Of a stretch of 64,000 bases of DNA, positions 56,801-64,000 are shown piece after piece (within the stretch, counting starts at the first letter, position 1; each line of letters begins with the position of its first letter). The translations under genes were made by a program, and so were the position numbers. The notes under the pieces are model-generated. The model saw only the letters and a program-made list of their open reading frames with translations. It made no database searches and was not told the origin of the DNA. The stretch lies in assembly GCA_026391355.1 (NCBI GenBank), contig JAPLDH010000012.1:62001-126000 (forward strand). The letters are read 5' to 3'. This DNA comes from Bacteroidota bacterium (GTDB lineage Bacteria; Bacteroidota; Bacteroidia; Bacteroidales; FEN-979).

Positions 56801-57012
56801 CCCTTGCTTCCGGGGCTGGCTCTGAATGGAAGAACGGTATGGCCTGGGCGCTGATCGGCGGGCTGACCAGCTCGATGTTCCTCACCCTGATCGTAGTGCC
56901 GGTGGTGTACCTGATGTTTGATAATATCAAGGCGAAGATGGCGGGCGCTTCGACTCCCCCGGGCACTTCGACAAGGCTCAGTGCCCGGGGAGTCGAGCCA
57001 ACCGGGCACTGA
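53866..57012 (+). CDS. RND efflux pump permease (AcrB/HAE family)
   Basis: The product has 1048 aa with 12 membrane helices in two halves. Visible hallmarks are ISELAIKRPTLIVVIF, YPGASPSEVENSVTKKIEDA, LVIGILVDDSIVVLENIYRH (Asp residues of the proton relay), SEFISIGDRGEVIINLELP and LVGLVGKNAILLVDFTNQRK. It uses the proton gradient to expel drugs or lipophilic compounds. The last ~25 codons (ASTPPGTSTRLSARGVEPTG) come from a GC-rich palindromic repeat that runs past the stop, so the native C-terminus has been replaced or extended by the repeat. Substrate is unknown. Confidence 0.95.
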   Translation: MNISELAIKRPTLIVVIFTVLTFLGIVSYRSLNYELLPKYSEPVLVIYTVYPGASPSEVENSVTKKIEDAISSLEGIDNIQSTSYEAASVTVIIFNNSTNMDKALENATRKIGNIEFLLPKDVLKPVISNFSIDDLPIMRLGITANIPATELYDLVKYKLQPMISTTQGISQVDITGGEEREIRINVDNERLKAHKLSIMQVTQAIQSANMEFPTGKIKNQSQEVIIRMSGKFTSLRDLKELVLTTDGTGSPVKLGDVAEVQDTKKETTSISRLNGNNSLGLLIFKQPDGNEVKISEKVKESIKNIEAIYASKGLKFSIANDTSEFTLVSANAVMKDLLLAILLVSLVMLVFLHSIRNSFIIMVAIPASLISVFTGMYLLNFSMNIISMVAMSLVIGILVDDSIVVLENIYRHLEMGKDRRKAAIDGRKEINYTAISITMVDVVVFLPIAVITSMISGLLRQFALVVVVSTLLSLFVSFTVTPLLASRLANNKKYRPGSFLRRVTDGFEKGVSAFTERYSGILAWALHHKAITMIAVTVLFIGSVSLVGMGFIGSEFISIGDRGEVIINLELPKNSTIEQTNQTTLRAEKYLMQKKEVTSIFTSVGSSTSFFGGGSDAYKSEMHIKMVPKEKRAITAEQFTLDMKKELMQLLPGTKVRSTIVSLMGTSDMDPIQIVLTGPDMDSLSVCADRVMAEMKKVPGTYEVKLSVESGNPEVDIRLEKDKMADLGLSTAMVGLTLQNAFSGNTDAKFRAGENEYDINIMLDQFNRRSIQDIAGLTFVNNRGQLIQLNQFANIKPSSGTTILQRYNRMPSISVNSQVIGRPVGSVGDDVMKGLKKVNLPKEVTLTPEGDMKYQTEAFGSLLIAFLASILFVYLIMVALYDSYLYPFVVLFSIPLAIIGALLALGLTMQSLTIFSILGMIMLVGLVGKNAILLVDFTNQRKSEGLSTVQALIDAGKVRMRPILMTTFSMIFGMMPIALASGAGSEWKNGMAWALIGGLTSSMFLTLIVVPVVYLMFDNIKAKMAGASTPPGTSTRLSARGVEPTGH

Positions 57013-57049
57013 GAACCGGGCACTTCGACAAAGCTCAGTGCCCGGGGAG
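56951..57049. repeat. CGGGCACTTCGACAAGGCTCAGTGCCCG-type palindromes, two copies
   Basis: Copy one spans 56951-56995, with 16-bp arms CGACTCCCCGGGCACT and AGTGCCCGGGGAGTCG (one bulged C) inside the pump coding region. Copy two lies at 57016-57049, after the stop. The loop TTCGACAAxGCTCA is typical of a widespread repeat class. Confidence 0.85.
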
Positions 57050-57066
57050 TTTACCATGCACCTCAT

Positions 57067-57110
57067 CCCCTGCACCTCTTCTCCTTAAGGAGAAGGGGAC
57101 GAGGGTTAAG
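57067..57110. terminator. Hairpin between convergent pump and S74 genes
   Basis: CTTCTCCTTAAGGAGAAG is an 18-nt perfect palindrome within a larger CCTCATCCCCTG...GGGGACGAGG inverted repeat. Without clear T-tracts on either side it is only a possible bidirectional terminator; it also fits a spacer-repeat family. Confidence 0.4.
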
Positions 57111-57132
57111 GTGAAAAAACTAAAGTATATCG

Positions 57133-60093
57133 TTATTGGGTTTTCTTTTGTTCAAGCGCTTCGAGCCGCTTCAGGATTGCTTCATTCTCCTTTTTCAGTT
57201 GTTCATTCTGAGCCGCCAGTTCCTTTACTGCTTTCACAAGCGGAACGACGAATAATCCGTATCGTAACCTGTAAGAATCCTGTACATTTCCCGGTGTGAC
57301 CACCCCATTGAAGTCATATCCGAGTTCCTTCGCTGCCTGCTCAACTTCCTGGGCAAGGAAACCAGTCTGTTTCACCGGGATAACCTTTTCTGACATTTTC
57401 CTGATGTCTTCATCATTATCCATGCGGAAATGCGAAATCATCTCCGGAATATTCTTATAATAGGTCACCGGCCGCAACTTGTTAATGAAATCAAGGCCGG
57501 GTACTGATTCGGATATACCGGTCTTAAACCGTTCATCGGAAGTAGAACTCCATTCAACACCCCCGCCAATTATTTCGGTATATACATTGCCAACATAGGT
57601 CTCGTTGCTGTTATAAACCTGGGCATACCACCCGAGCGCAGTTGAGTTGATGTATGAATCACCGGAAAATAAGGCATTAAACCCGATTGCCGTGTTGTGA
57701 TCACCGCCGTAATTTGCTTCCAGTGCATGAGCTCCGAGGGCAGTGTTGCCATCACCTGAATTGGTATTATATGCCGATCTTTCCCCGATCGCAGTATTGC
57801 TTTCACCCCAGTTGTTGAAATAAAGAGATTCAACGCCAATGGCTGTATTCCTGCTGTCCCATGGTGTTCCGCCATTGGCAAACGCCTGGTTGTGTAATGC
57901 ATCTTTTCCAACCGCCGTATTCTTGTTTCCGTTGATGTTGTTCTGTAATGAACCACTGCCCAACGCAGTATTCCATGCTCCCGCCGTATTGGCATTCAAC
58001 GCTTCCGCGCCAACCGACGCATTATGGGATCCTGTTGTGTTATGTTCGCTGGCATACACGCCTATGGCCGTATTACTATCCCCTTCAATATTATTTGCCA
58101 GGGCATATACCCCGCTGGCGGTGTTGAAAACTCCCGATTCATTGCTATACATCGCATGTCTCCCTATTGCCGTATTATTACTCCCTGAATTCGTATAAAG
58201 GGCAGATACCCCGACGGCGGTATTGTAACAAGACGTATTATTATTATATAGCGCCTGGAATCCGATTGCGGTATTATCCTGGCCGGCGATGTTCCCGAAC
58301 AATGCCAAACGGCCTAAGGCAGTGTTTTGATATCCGTAACCATTATAACAAAGCGCCTGGTCCCCGACCGCAGTGTTGTAATAACCAGTATTGTGTTCAG
58401 GGGTTTGAACTCCCATCAGGGCCTGGTAGCCAACGGCTGTATTACATTTGTCTAAAGGTAATGTGTAATTATCCGCGTTTAACATGGCCTGGTAACCGAT
58501 TGCAGTGATCCTGCTATTGGCGACATTGGAAAATAATGCATCTTTCCCTATCGCAACGTTTTTTTCTCCGGTGACATTGGAATATAATGCATAACTCCCG
58601 ATCGCAATGTTTTTTTCTGCGACAGTGTTTTGTCTCGCGGCTTTGTAACCGATAAAGACATTGTCATTCGTGGAAAGATCGTCATTTTGTCCGGCCTCTT
58701 CACCTATGAAAACGGAGCGTCCGCTATTCATGGGTTCCAGCCGGGAACTGTCCATGACCCATTTTTCAGTCCCTGCCAGGTTGAAACGGATTTTATCTTC
58801 ATCCGTTGTTTTTTCTACCTGGACCTTTGTATCCCCATCGGTATCCTGGATCCTGATACTGAACGGAATAGTGGACCAACTCATTACACCCGTTGCGTTG
58901 GTTGAAAGGAATTGTCCGTTTGTTCCTGGATCTTTCGGCAAGGTGATGGTATTATTTCCATCCTGTGCCTGGGCTTTAATCGAAGTATAATTGCTTCCGC
59001 TGCCACTGGGTTCATATAACATCAGTTCACCGGCAGTCCCTGTATTCGAAAGGGCAAAATTACCGTCGCCGACTGTCAGTTTTTGCCCGGGATTCGTAGT
59101 CCCGATCCCGATCTTTTTGGTGGAAATATCACCAAAAAGAAGGTCGGATGCCCCGATGATCATTTTACTGGAAGCGGTAGCTGAAAGACCGCCGATATCA
59201 TACCCGATCATAATGTTATTGGCTCCGCTCGTTATATTACTCCCTGCCTGATACCCTAAAAGGATGTTGCTCGATCCGCTAGTAAGAAGATAACCCGCCC
59301 TGTACCCGAAAATCGAATTATTGGATTTGCTGAATCCGGAGGAACCAAAACCGGCATTAAAACCCACGGCCACATTTCCAAAACCGTTCCGGTTAAATCC
59401 CAGTGCATATTCACCGATCGCTGTATTCTCATATCCATTCAGATTCCCATCCATGGCTGATACACCCACAGCCGTATTACTATACCCTGAATTGTTGGAA
59501 GTCATGGCCGCAGATCCGATCGCAGTATTGTTATAGCTGTTACTGTTTGTTAAGGCTGCCCCGCCTAAAGCGGTATTGTAATACCCCGACGTATTCATGC
59601 CCAGGGCATTCAGGCCGATCCCGACATTGCTGTTAAAATACATAGGATTATCCATTGACCCGGCGCCCATCCCGATATAAACCGATCCTCCCGAATTCCA
59701 GGGCTCCAGCCTGGTACCGGTCATCAGCCAATGTTCCGTGCCACCAAGGCTAAAATGTATCTGGTCATCATCTGGATACTTTTCCACCAATATCTTTGTG
59801 TCGTCATCAGCATCGGTAAGCCCGCTGCTACTTGAGGCTGCACGGATCCATGCGTCATGATAGTACCAGAGACCTTTCAGGTCGGTATCGTACACGATCA
59901 GCCCCTGGGCAGGATTTATTATGGTAAGCCGTTCAACAGTTGTCATCCGCGGGATCAATAGTCCCAGGGTTGAGGATTTGACATCCAGCATGGATGAAGA
60001 ATTGGGAGCGCTATTATCACTGTTGATAGCGACCTGGGCAAATGTTCCTATGGAGATTGACAGGAAGATCAAAACAATAACAAAGGTTTTCAT
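57133..60093 (-). CDS. YadA-head-like repeat protein with C-terminal S74 (endosialidase chaperone) domain
   Basis: The product has 986 aa with a signal peptide (MKTFVIVLIFLSISIGTFAQ). Most of it is a left-handed beta-roll of head repeats, roughly 23-27 residues each, of the form NTAIGxxALxxNxxG. Two blocks exist, each opened by a matching module (TKILVEKYPDDDQIHF and TKVQVEKTTDEDKIRF, then RLEPxNSGxSVxIGxxAG). The end is a peptidase S74 domain (SSTSDERFKTGISE, the Ser-Lys self-cleavage region, and LDFINKLRPVTYY) plus a short coiled coil (NEQLKKENEAILKRLEALEQ). S74 domains trimerise fibrous proteins and cut themselves off. A trimeric surface adhesin or fibre is the likely role. No T9SS tail is present. 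Confidence 0.9.
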   Translation of the reverse strand: MKTFVIVLIFLSISIGTFAQVAINSDNSAPNSSSMLDVKSSTLGLLIPRMTTVERLTIINPAQGLIVYDTDLKGLWYYHDAWIRAASSSSGLTDADDDTKILVEKYPDDDQIHFSLGGTEHWLMTGTRLEPWNSGGSVYIGMGAGSMDNPMYFNSNVGIGLNALGMNTSGYYNTALGGAALTNSNSYNNTAIGSAAMTSNNSGYSNTAVGVSAMDGNLNGYENTAIGEYALGFNRNGFGNVAVGFNAGFGSSGFSKSNNSIFGYRAGYLLTSGSSNILLGYQAGSNITSGANNIMIGYDIGGLSATASSKMIIGASDLLFGDISTKKIGIGTTNPGQKLTVGDGNFALSNTGTAGELMLYEPSGSGSNYTSIKAQAQDGNNTITLPKDPGTNGQFLSTNATGVMSWSTIPFSIRIQDTDGDTKVQVEKTTDEDKIRFNLAGTEKWVMDSSRLEPMNSGRSVFIGEEAGQNDDLSTNDNVFIGYKAARQNTVAEKNIAIGSYALYSNVTGEKNVAIGKDALFSNVANSRITAIGYQAMLNADNYTLPLDKCNTAVGYQALMGVQTPEHNTGYYNTAVGDQALCYNGYGYQNTALGRLALFGNIAGQDNTAIGFQALYNNNTSCYNTAVGVSALYTNSGSNNTAIGRHAMYSNESGVFNTASGVYALANNIEGDSNTAIGVYASEHNTTGSHNASVGAEALNANTAGAWNTALGSGSLQNNINGNKNTAVGKDALHNQAFANGGTPWDSRNTAIGVESLYFNNWGESNTAIGERSAYNTNSGDGNTALGAHALEANYGGDHNTAIGFNALFSGDSYINSTALGWYAQVYNSNETYVGNVYTEIIGGGVEWSSTSDERFKTGISESVPGLDFINKLRPVTYYKNIPEMISHFRMDNDEDIRKMSEKVIPVKQTGFLAQEVEQAAKELGYDFNGVVTPGNVQDSYRLRYGLFVVPLVKAVKELAAQNEQLKKENEAILKRLEALEQKKTQ

Positions 60094-60519
60094 GGTTCAT
60101 TCCTTTTTAAATTCAGGTTAATACTGTCGAAAGTAAAAAAACATATACGGCCGGGTTGAAAATGATCCGGATTATCTGAACCCGGCGAGACCCGGGCAAT
60201 CAAAACAGAAAAGAAAAGAAAAAACACTAAGGGAATCATAATGTTCAGTAAAATAGAAAAACAAATAATACTGACCGGCTAAAATACCCAAGGATGGGGT
60301 AAATCCCTGAGGATTTTACCCAATGTTGTACTTTCTGGTTGCAAACTAAAAAGGAACAACATGCGTAAAGATACAAAATAAAAGTATTGAACACCCAATT
60401 ATTAAGAAATAAATGTTATATTATTATTACTCCATCAGTTGCTTCAAAACCTTGTAAATCGTAAATAATTTGGGTTTATCTTTGGAAAAAATCTAAATAA
60501 CATTCAAAATTAACTACAA
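60094..60519. other. Divergent spacer between S74 and Nramp genes
   Basis: About 425 nt. It holds an inverted repeat GGGTAAA/TTTACCC around 60297-60320, which could be an operator, and the Nramp promoter box at 60477. The part after 60350 is AT-rich. No gene is visible. Confidence 0.5.
60477..60484 (+). promoter_or_regulatory. Probable promoter -7 box of the Nramp gene
   Basis: TATCTTTG matches TAnnTTTG, 36 nt before the ATG at 60520. A CTTG at 60451-60454 is slightly too far upstream (22 nt) for the ideal upstream element. Confidence 0.5.
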
Positions 60520-61785
60520 ATGCCCCTTGATTTTTTAAAAAATCTTGACCCGAAGGATCACAAGCCGGCGTATGGCGGGCTTGACATAATAAAGTACATC
60601 GGTCCGGGGCTGCTGGTCACGATCGGGTTTATTGATCCGGGCAACTGGGCGTCCAATATAGCGGCTGGTTCTTCCTACGGTTACCAGCTTCTGTGGATCG
60701 TCACCCTCTCCACCATCATGCTGATCGTACTTCAGCATAATGTGGCACATCTCGGCATTGCAACTGGTCTTTGTCTTGCCGAAGCAGCCACCAGGTTTAC
60801 ACCGAAGAAGGTTTCAACAGCGATTCTGATCTCTGCGATGGGAGCTTCCGTTTCGACCTCGCTTGCAGAGATCCTGGGTGCTGCCATTGCGTTGAACATG
60901 CTCTTTCACATCCCGGTTCCTGCAGGGGCATTCCTGACCTTTATCTTTGTCCTGATCATGCTGTTAACAAACAGCTACCGCAAGATCGAAAAGTTTATCA
61001 TTGCCTTTGTTTCCATTATAGGACTCTCATTTTTATACGAGCTGACCCTTGTTCATATTGATTGGGGAGCGACCGCTATAGGCCTTGTCAAACCCACCAT
61101 TCCACAGGGATCGATGATCATTATCATGAGTATTCTTGGGGCGGTGGTCATGCCGCACAACCTTTTTCTTCATTCCGAGATCATCCAGAGCCGGCAGTGG
61201 AACCTTGAAAACGAGAAAGTCATCAGGAAACAACTTGATTTCGAATTTTTCGATACCCTGTTTTCAATGATTATCGGTTGGGCTATCAACTGTTCCATCA
61301 TCATCCTCGCCACTACCTCCTTCTTTCATAATCATGTCATGGTAACCGAACTCGAACAGGCGCAAAAGATACTGACTCCCTTGCTTGGGAACCACTCGGG
61401 TGAAGTTTTCGCCATTGCCCTCCTGTTTGCAGGGATTGCCTCCACGGTGACCTCGGGGATGGCAGGTGGGTCGATCTTTTCCGGTCTCTTTTCCGAACCC
61501 TATGATATCAAGGATAATCATTCGCGGCTGGGTGTTCTGATCTCCCTTGTATTTGCTGTGCTGATCATTTTCTTTATCCGGAATCCCTTCCAGGGCCTGA
61601 TCATTTCACAAATGATCCTCAGCATACAACTTCCGGTTACCATTATCCTGCAGCTTTACCTCACCTCATCGAAGAAGGTGATGGGAAAATATGTAAATAA
61701 ACTTCCTACAAAGATTCTGTTAACAGGCGTAGGTTCACTTGTGGTCTATCTGAATATTAAACTCCTGATCGATTTTATATTCTAA
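60520..61785 (+). CDS. Nramp-family divalent metal transporter
   Basis: The product has 421 aa with about 11 helices. The metal-site motifs are intact: DPGN in helix 1 (D39-N42, GFIDPGNWASNIAAG) and MPH in helix 6 (M211-H213, VVMPHNLFLHSE). It imports Mn2+ or Fe2+ with protons across the inner membrane. It is close to MntH in function, but the MPH/DPGN pair does not separate Mn from Fe, so I leave the symbol blank. It is followed after 49 nt by the PHP gene, perhaps on one transcript; PHP enzymes need metals such as Mn2+, which would fit. Confidence 0.93.
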   Translation: MPLDFLKNLDPKDHKPAYGGLDIIKYIGPGLLVTIGFIDPGNWASNIAAGSSYGYQLLWIVTLSTIMLIVLQHNVAHLGIATGLCLAEAATRFTPKKVSTAILISAMGASVSTSLAEILGAAIALNMLFHIPVPAGAFLTFIFVLIMLLTNSYRKIEKFIIAFVSIIGLSFLYELTLVHIDWGATAIGLVKPTIPQGSMIIIMSILGAVVMPHNLFLHSEIIQSRQWNLENEKVIRKQLDFEFFDTLFSMIIGWAINCSIIILATTSFFHNHVMVTELEQAQKILTPLLGNHSGEVFAIALLFAGIASTVTSGMAGGSIFSGLFSEPYDIKDNHSRLGVLISLVFAVLIIFFIRNPFQGLIISQMILSIQLPVTIILQLYLTSSKKVMGKYVNKLPTKILLTGVGSLVVYLNIKLLIDFIF

Positions 61786-61834
61786 TTCATTGTACATTTG
61801 ATGCTTCGCTTTCAGTAACCGAACCCTTACAGAT

Positions 61835-63058
61835 ATGCCTAAATCCGGATCCACAGTTATTGGTAAAATACGGAAAGTCTTTCTTTGGATAATCGTCGTT
61901 TTTCTTACCTGCGAATTGTTTCTTTTTATTATCACACCCATTTACGATTTTCCTCAACCTTCCATCTTCGCCGGTGATAAACTCTATAATCCATACCGGG
62001 GAATGGATAGTTCCCAATGGAAGAAGGCCAATTTTCATTTTCATACACGGGCCTGGGCCGGATTGACCAACGGGCGGAAAAACAGCGACGAAACGTTCTG
62101 GAAAACCTACAAAAAACTGGGATACGATGTTCCCTGCATATCCAACTATCAAAACATCAGTAAATTCAATAAAGACTCTGCATTTTATATCCCCGTGTAT
62201 GAACATGGCTTCGGTATCCAGAAGAAACACCAGCTTTGCATTGGGGCGAGGAAGGTGTCGTGGATCGATTTCAGTATCTTCCAGAACCTGAATACCCGGC
62301 AATTCATGCTGAATATCTTACACGACCAGAATGAAGCCGTAGCGCTGGCCCATCCTGACTGGGAGGATGGTTATCCGGTCGATCTGCTTCATTTTCTTTC
62401 AAACTATGATCTCATCGAGGTTCTTGATCAGAACTGGCGTTCCATTCCACAGTGGGATGCAGCGCTTTCTTCCGGACATCCCGTTTTCATTGTTGCAGAT
62501 GATGATGCCCATGATGTTTACAATATTTACAAAGTCGGGATCTGCTGTACATTTATCAATTCCAGAACCAATCATACTGCGGATATCCTGCATTCGTTAA
62601 AAGAAGGGAATGCCTTCGGAGCGGATGTTTACATGTACAACGGGGAGGGCTTCGATAAAAAAGCAGAACGGGCAAAACAGATCCCTAAACTGAATTCGGT
62701 GAAACTGGATCATGATACACTTTGGATTTCTGTAAGTTCAAAACCCATGAAGGTTGAATTCATCGGGCAGGATGGAAAGATCATGAAAACCGTTGAAGAT
62801 CATCCTGAAGCTTTCTATAAGTTTTTGCCTGAAGACACTTATATCCGCACGGTCATTACCTTCCCAAATGACATGAAAGGACGTGGTACCCGGTTCTACC
62901 TGAACCCGGTTTTCAGGTATTCTGGCGAAAGGCCTGTCAATTCGCTGAGAGCAGAGGTCAACCGGACGAAAACCTGGCTCATTAGGCTGGTTTCGATCCC
63001 GGTTTTGTTACTGCTTTTTGGATTCTTTGTTTATTTACAGACCCGGAGAAAACATTAA
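61835..63058 (+). CDS. Membrane-anchored PHP-domain protein
   Basis: The product has 407 aa. Helix 1 (KVFLWIIVVFLTCELFLFII) and a C-terminal helix (LIRLVSIPVLLLLFGFFVYL) flank an extracytoplasmic domain. It begins KKANFHFHTRAWAG (H68/H70, the first PHP metal motif), continues with VYEHGF and VALAHPDW, and has IVADDDAHD near residue 222. These are the ordered His/Asp groups of the PHP phosphoesterase fold. The active site looks complete. The substrate is unknown, perhaps a phosphorylated glycan or lipid. The next gene, a membrane glycosyltransferase, begins 10 nt later, so a joint role in envelope lipid or glycan modification is plausible. Confidence 0.82.
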   Translation: MPKSGSTVIGKIRKVFLWIIVVFLTCELFLFIITPIYDFPQPSIFAGDKLYNPYRGMDSSQWKKANFHFHTRAWAGLTNGRKNSDETFWKTYKKLGYDVPCISNYQNISKFNKDSAFYIPVYEHGFGIQKKHQLCIGARKVSWIDFSIFQNLNTRQFMLNILHDQNEAVALAHPDWEDGYPVDLLHFLSNYDLIEVLDQNWRSIPQWDAALSSGHPVFIVADDDAHDVYNIYKVGICCTFINSRTNHTADILHSLKEGNAFGADVYMYNGEGFDKKAERAKQIPKLNSVKLDHDTLWISVSSKPMKVEFIGQDGKIMKTVEDHPEAFYKFLPEDTYIRTVITFPNDMKGRGTRFYLNPVFRYSGERPVNSLRAEVNRTKTWLIRLVSIPVLLLLFGFFVYLQTRRKH

Positions 63059-63068
63059 AAATTATCGG

Positions 63069-64000
63069 ATGACCGGAGATAAAAAAGTACAGCGGGCTTT
63101 ATGGATACTGATCATCCTGTCGGTCGCAGTCAGGTCTTTTCTTGCAGGTTATATAGAATTTGGCAATGACGAGGTCTATTACTGGACCTATGCGAAATTT
63201 CCTGACCTGAGCCATTTCGACCATCCGCCGATGGTTGGTTGGGTTATCCAGTTATTTACCCTGAACCTGCACCTTCATTCGGAATTTTTTATCCGGCTGC
63301 CATCGATAGTTTTCGGAACGATCAACACGTATTTGATCTTTCTTATCGGCAGAAAAATCAAGGATCCTCTTACCGGGTTGTACGCAGCACTTCTTTTCAC
63401 CTCCTCTTTCTATTGCTTTATCATTGCCGGAACCTTTATCATGCCCGATACGCCACAGGTATTGTTCTGGCTGCTGAGCATGTATCTGCTGATCCAATGT
63501 TTGCCCGACAAGACATTGTCGCCCCATTCGCGGAAGCTGATGTTGCTGGCAGGGGTAACCATTGGCCTGGCGCTGCTCTCAAAATATCATTCTGTTTTCC
63601 TGATCATAGGTGCTTTTTTGTACCTGCTGTTCTATAACCGGAAATGGCTGCTGGCAAAGGAGACCTGGATTGCCCTTGGGATTGCTGTTGTCCTGTTCCT
63701 GCCGGTGATCGTCTGGAATTATCATAACCAGTTTATCAGCTTTACCTTTCATGAGGAGCGGATCGACCCCCTGCACCAGGGGATACGATGGCACTACTTC
63801 CTGACAGAGATCATCGGGCAGGTCTTTTATAACAACCCGGTTAATTTCATCATCATCATCTTCGCATTTGTTGCATTACTTCGGGGGAAAAAGTTCCTGG
63901 AAAAGGATTGGCTCCGGGTGATCTTATTGCTCAGTGCACCCCTGGCACTGGTCTTTATCTTTTTTTCACTTTTCAACAATACGCTGCCCCATTGGACTGG
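63069..64000 (+). CDS. Glycosyltransferase family 39/ArnT-like membrane protein (3' partial)
   Basis: An ATG at 63069 opens a frame that runs off the window (310 codons seen). It starts MTGDKKVQRALWILIILSVA and soon shows the GT-C signature GNDEVYYWTYAKFPDLSHFD followed by HPPMVGWV, with the catalytic-type Asp in NDE. Helices and short loops follow (LTGLYAALLFTSSFYCFIIA, FIMPDTPQVLFWLLSMYLL, GLALLSKYHSVFLIIGAFLY). Such proteins move a sugar from a polyprenyl-phosphate donor to lipid A or protein at the outer face of the inner membrane. Family is confident; donor and acceptor are not. Confidence 0.88.
   Translation, partial: MTGDKKVQRALWILIILSVAVRSFLAGYIEFGNDEVYYWTYAKFPDLSHFDHPPMVGWVIQLFTLNLHLHSEFFIRLPSIVFGTINTYLIFLIGRKIKDPLTGLYAALLFTSSFYCFIIAGTFIMPDTPQVLFWLLSMYLLIQCLPDKTLSPHSRKLMLLAGVTIGLALLSKYHSVFLIIGAFLYLLFYNRKWLLAKETWIALGIAVVLFLPVIVWNYHNQFISFTFHEERIDPLHQGIRWHYFLTEIIGQVFYNNPVNFIIIIFAFVALLRGKKFLEKDWLRVILLLSAPLALVFIFFSLFNNTLPHWT

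Noticed and set aside
57839-59636. Several plus-strand open frames opposite the S74 fibre gene
   Set aside because: They are read-throughs of the repeat DNA on the other strand; the minus frame has signal peptide, head repeats and the S74 domain.
57133-60093. Prophage or tail-fibre region because of the S74 domain
   Set aside because: No phage structural, integrase or lysis genes nearby; the protein has a signal peptide.
60297-60320. GGGTAAA/TTTACCC inverted repeat as a metal-responsive operator for the Nramp gene
   Set aside because: It lies about 160 nt upstream of the promoter box and does not match any operator I know, so I list it only as an inverted repeat in the spacer.
1-64000. tRNA or rRNA genes
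   Set aside because: I looked for T-arm-like GGTTCGAATCC blocks and rRNA signatures and found none, but reading by eye can miss a tRNA; a tRNAscan-type search would settle it.

Overview
The window reads as chromosome of a Bacteroidota bacterium, most likely a Bacteroidales/Marinilabiliales-type anaerobe or an uncultured relative. Several secreted proteins end in a type IX secretion (T9SS) C-terminal sorting domain with a PNP motif. Several promoters fit the Bacteroidota form TTTG-N19-TAnnTTTG. The genes are typical of the phylum: Omp28-family protein, C25 gingipain-like peptidases, a DUF4292 lipoprotein and viroplasmin-RNase H. The spacers carry many short palindromic repeats of the kind common in these genomes. 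I found no rRNA, tRNA, CRISPR array, transposase or phage structural gene.

Layout. 0-3.4 kb: 3' part of a giant PKD-like/FISUMP surface protein and a small conserved unknown. 3.5-7.7 kb: DNA polymerase I and a ROK-family sugar kinase-like protein. 7.8-15.3 kb: three T9SS cargo genes (Omp28-like, then two C25 peptidases). 15.4-25.4 kb: a defence island on the plus strand, with an XRE-MNT/HepT toxin-antitoxin pair, a type III restriction-modification system with a GxxExxY nuclease-fold gene between mod and res, and a 1283-aa DUF4062-NACHT-TPR STAND protein lying between 147-170 bp direct repeats. 25.7-32.2 kb: a sialidase-like T9SS protein, a MITE-like element, a small exported protein and a TonB-dependent receptor. 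32.3-39.2 kb: a minus-strand envelope operon (flippase, dut, TPR, DUF4292 lipoprotein, EnvC-like factor, EamA transporter). 39.3-42.8 kb: RNase H and two T9SS proteins. 42.8-47.5 kb: a variable, AT-rich accessory stretch with a broken UPF0175 antitoxin, a DUF559 nuclease, an HD-domain-like protein and two orphan genes. 47.6-51.2 kb: metG, an LD-carboxypeptidase and yraN. 51.2-57 kb: a TolC/adaptor/RND efflux operon behind a terminator-like leader. 57.1-60.1 kb: a YadA-head-like repeat protein ending in an S74 self-cleaving chaperone domain. 60.5-64 kb: an Nramp metal transporter, a membrane-anchored PHP protein and a GT39/ArnT-like transferase cut by the window end.

The parts most worth following up are the defence island, where palindromic repeats sit in frame inside both mod and res and decayed group II intron-like repeats bracket the STAND gene; the uncharacterised HD-domain cluster at 44.5-47.5 kb; and the candidate attenuator in front of the efflux operon. 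All functional calls come from reading motifs by eye; no database search was run.
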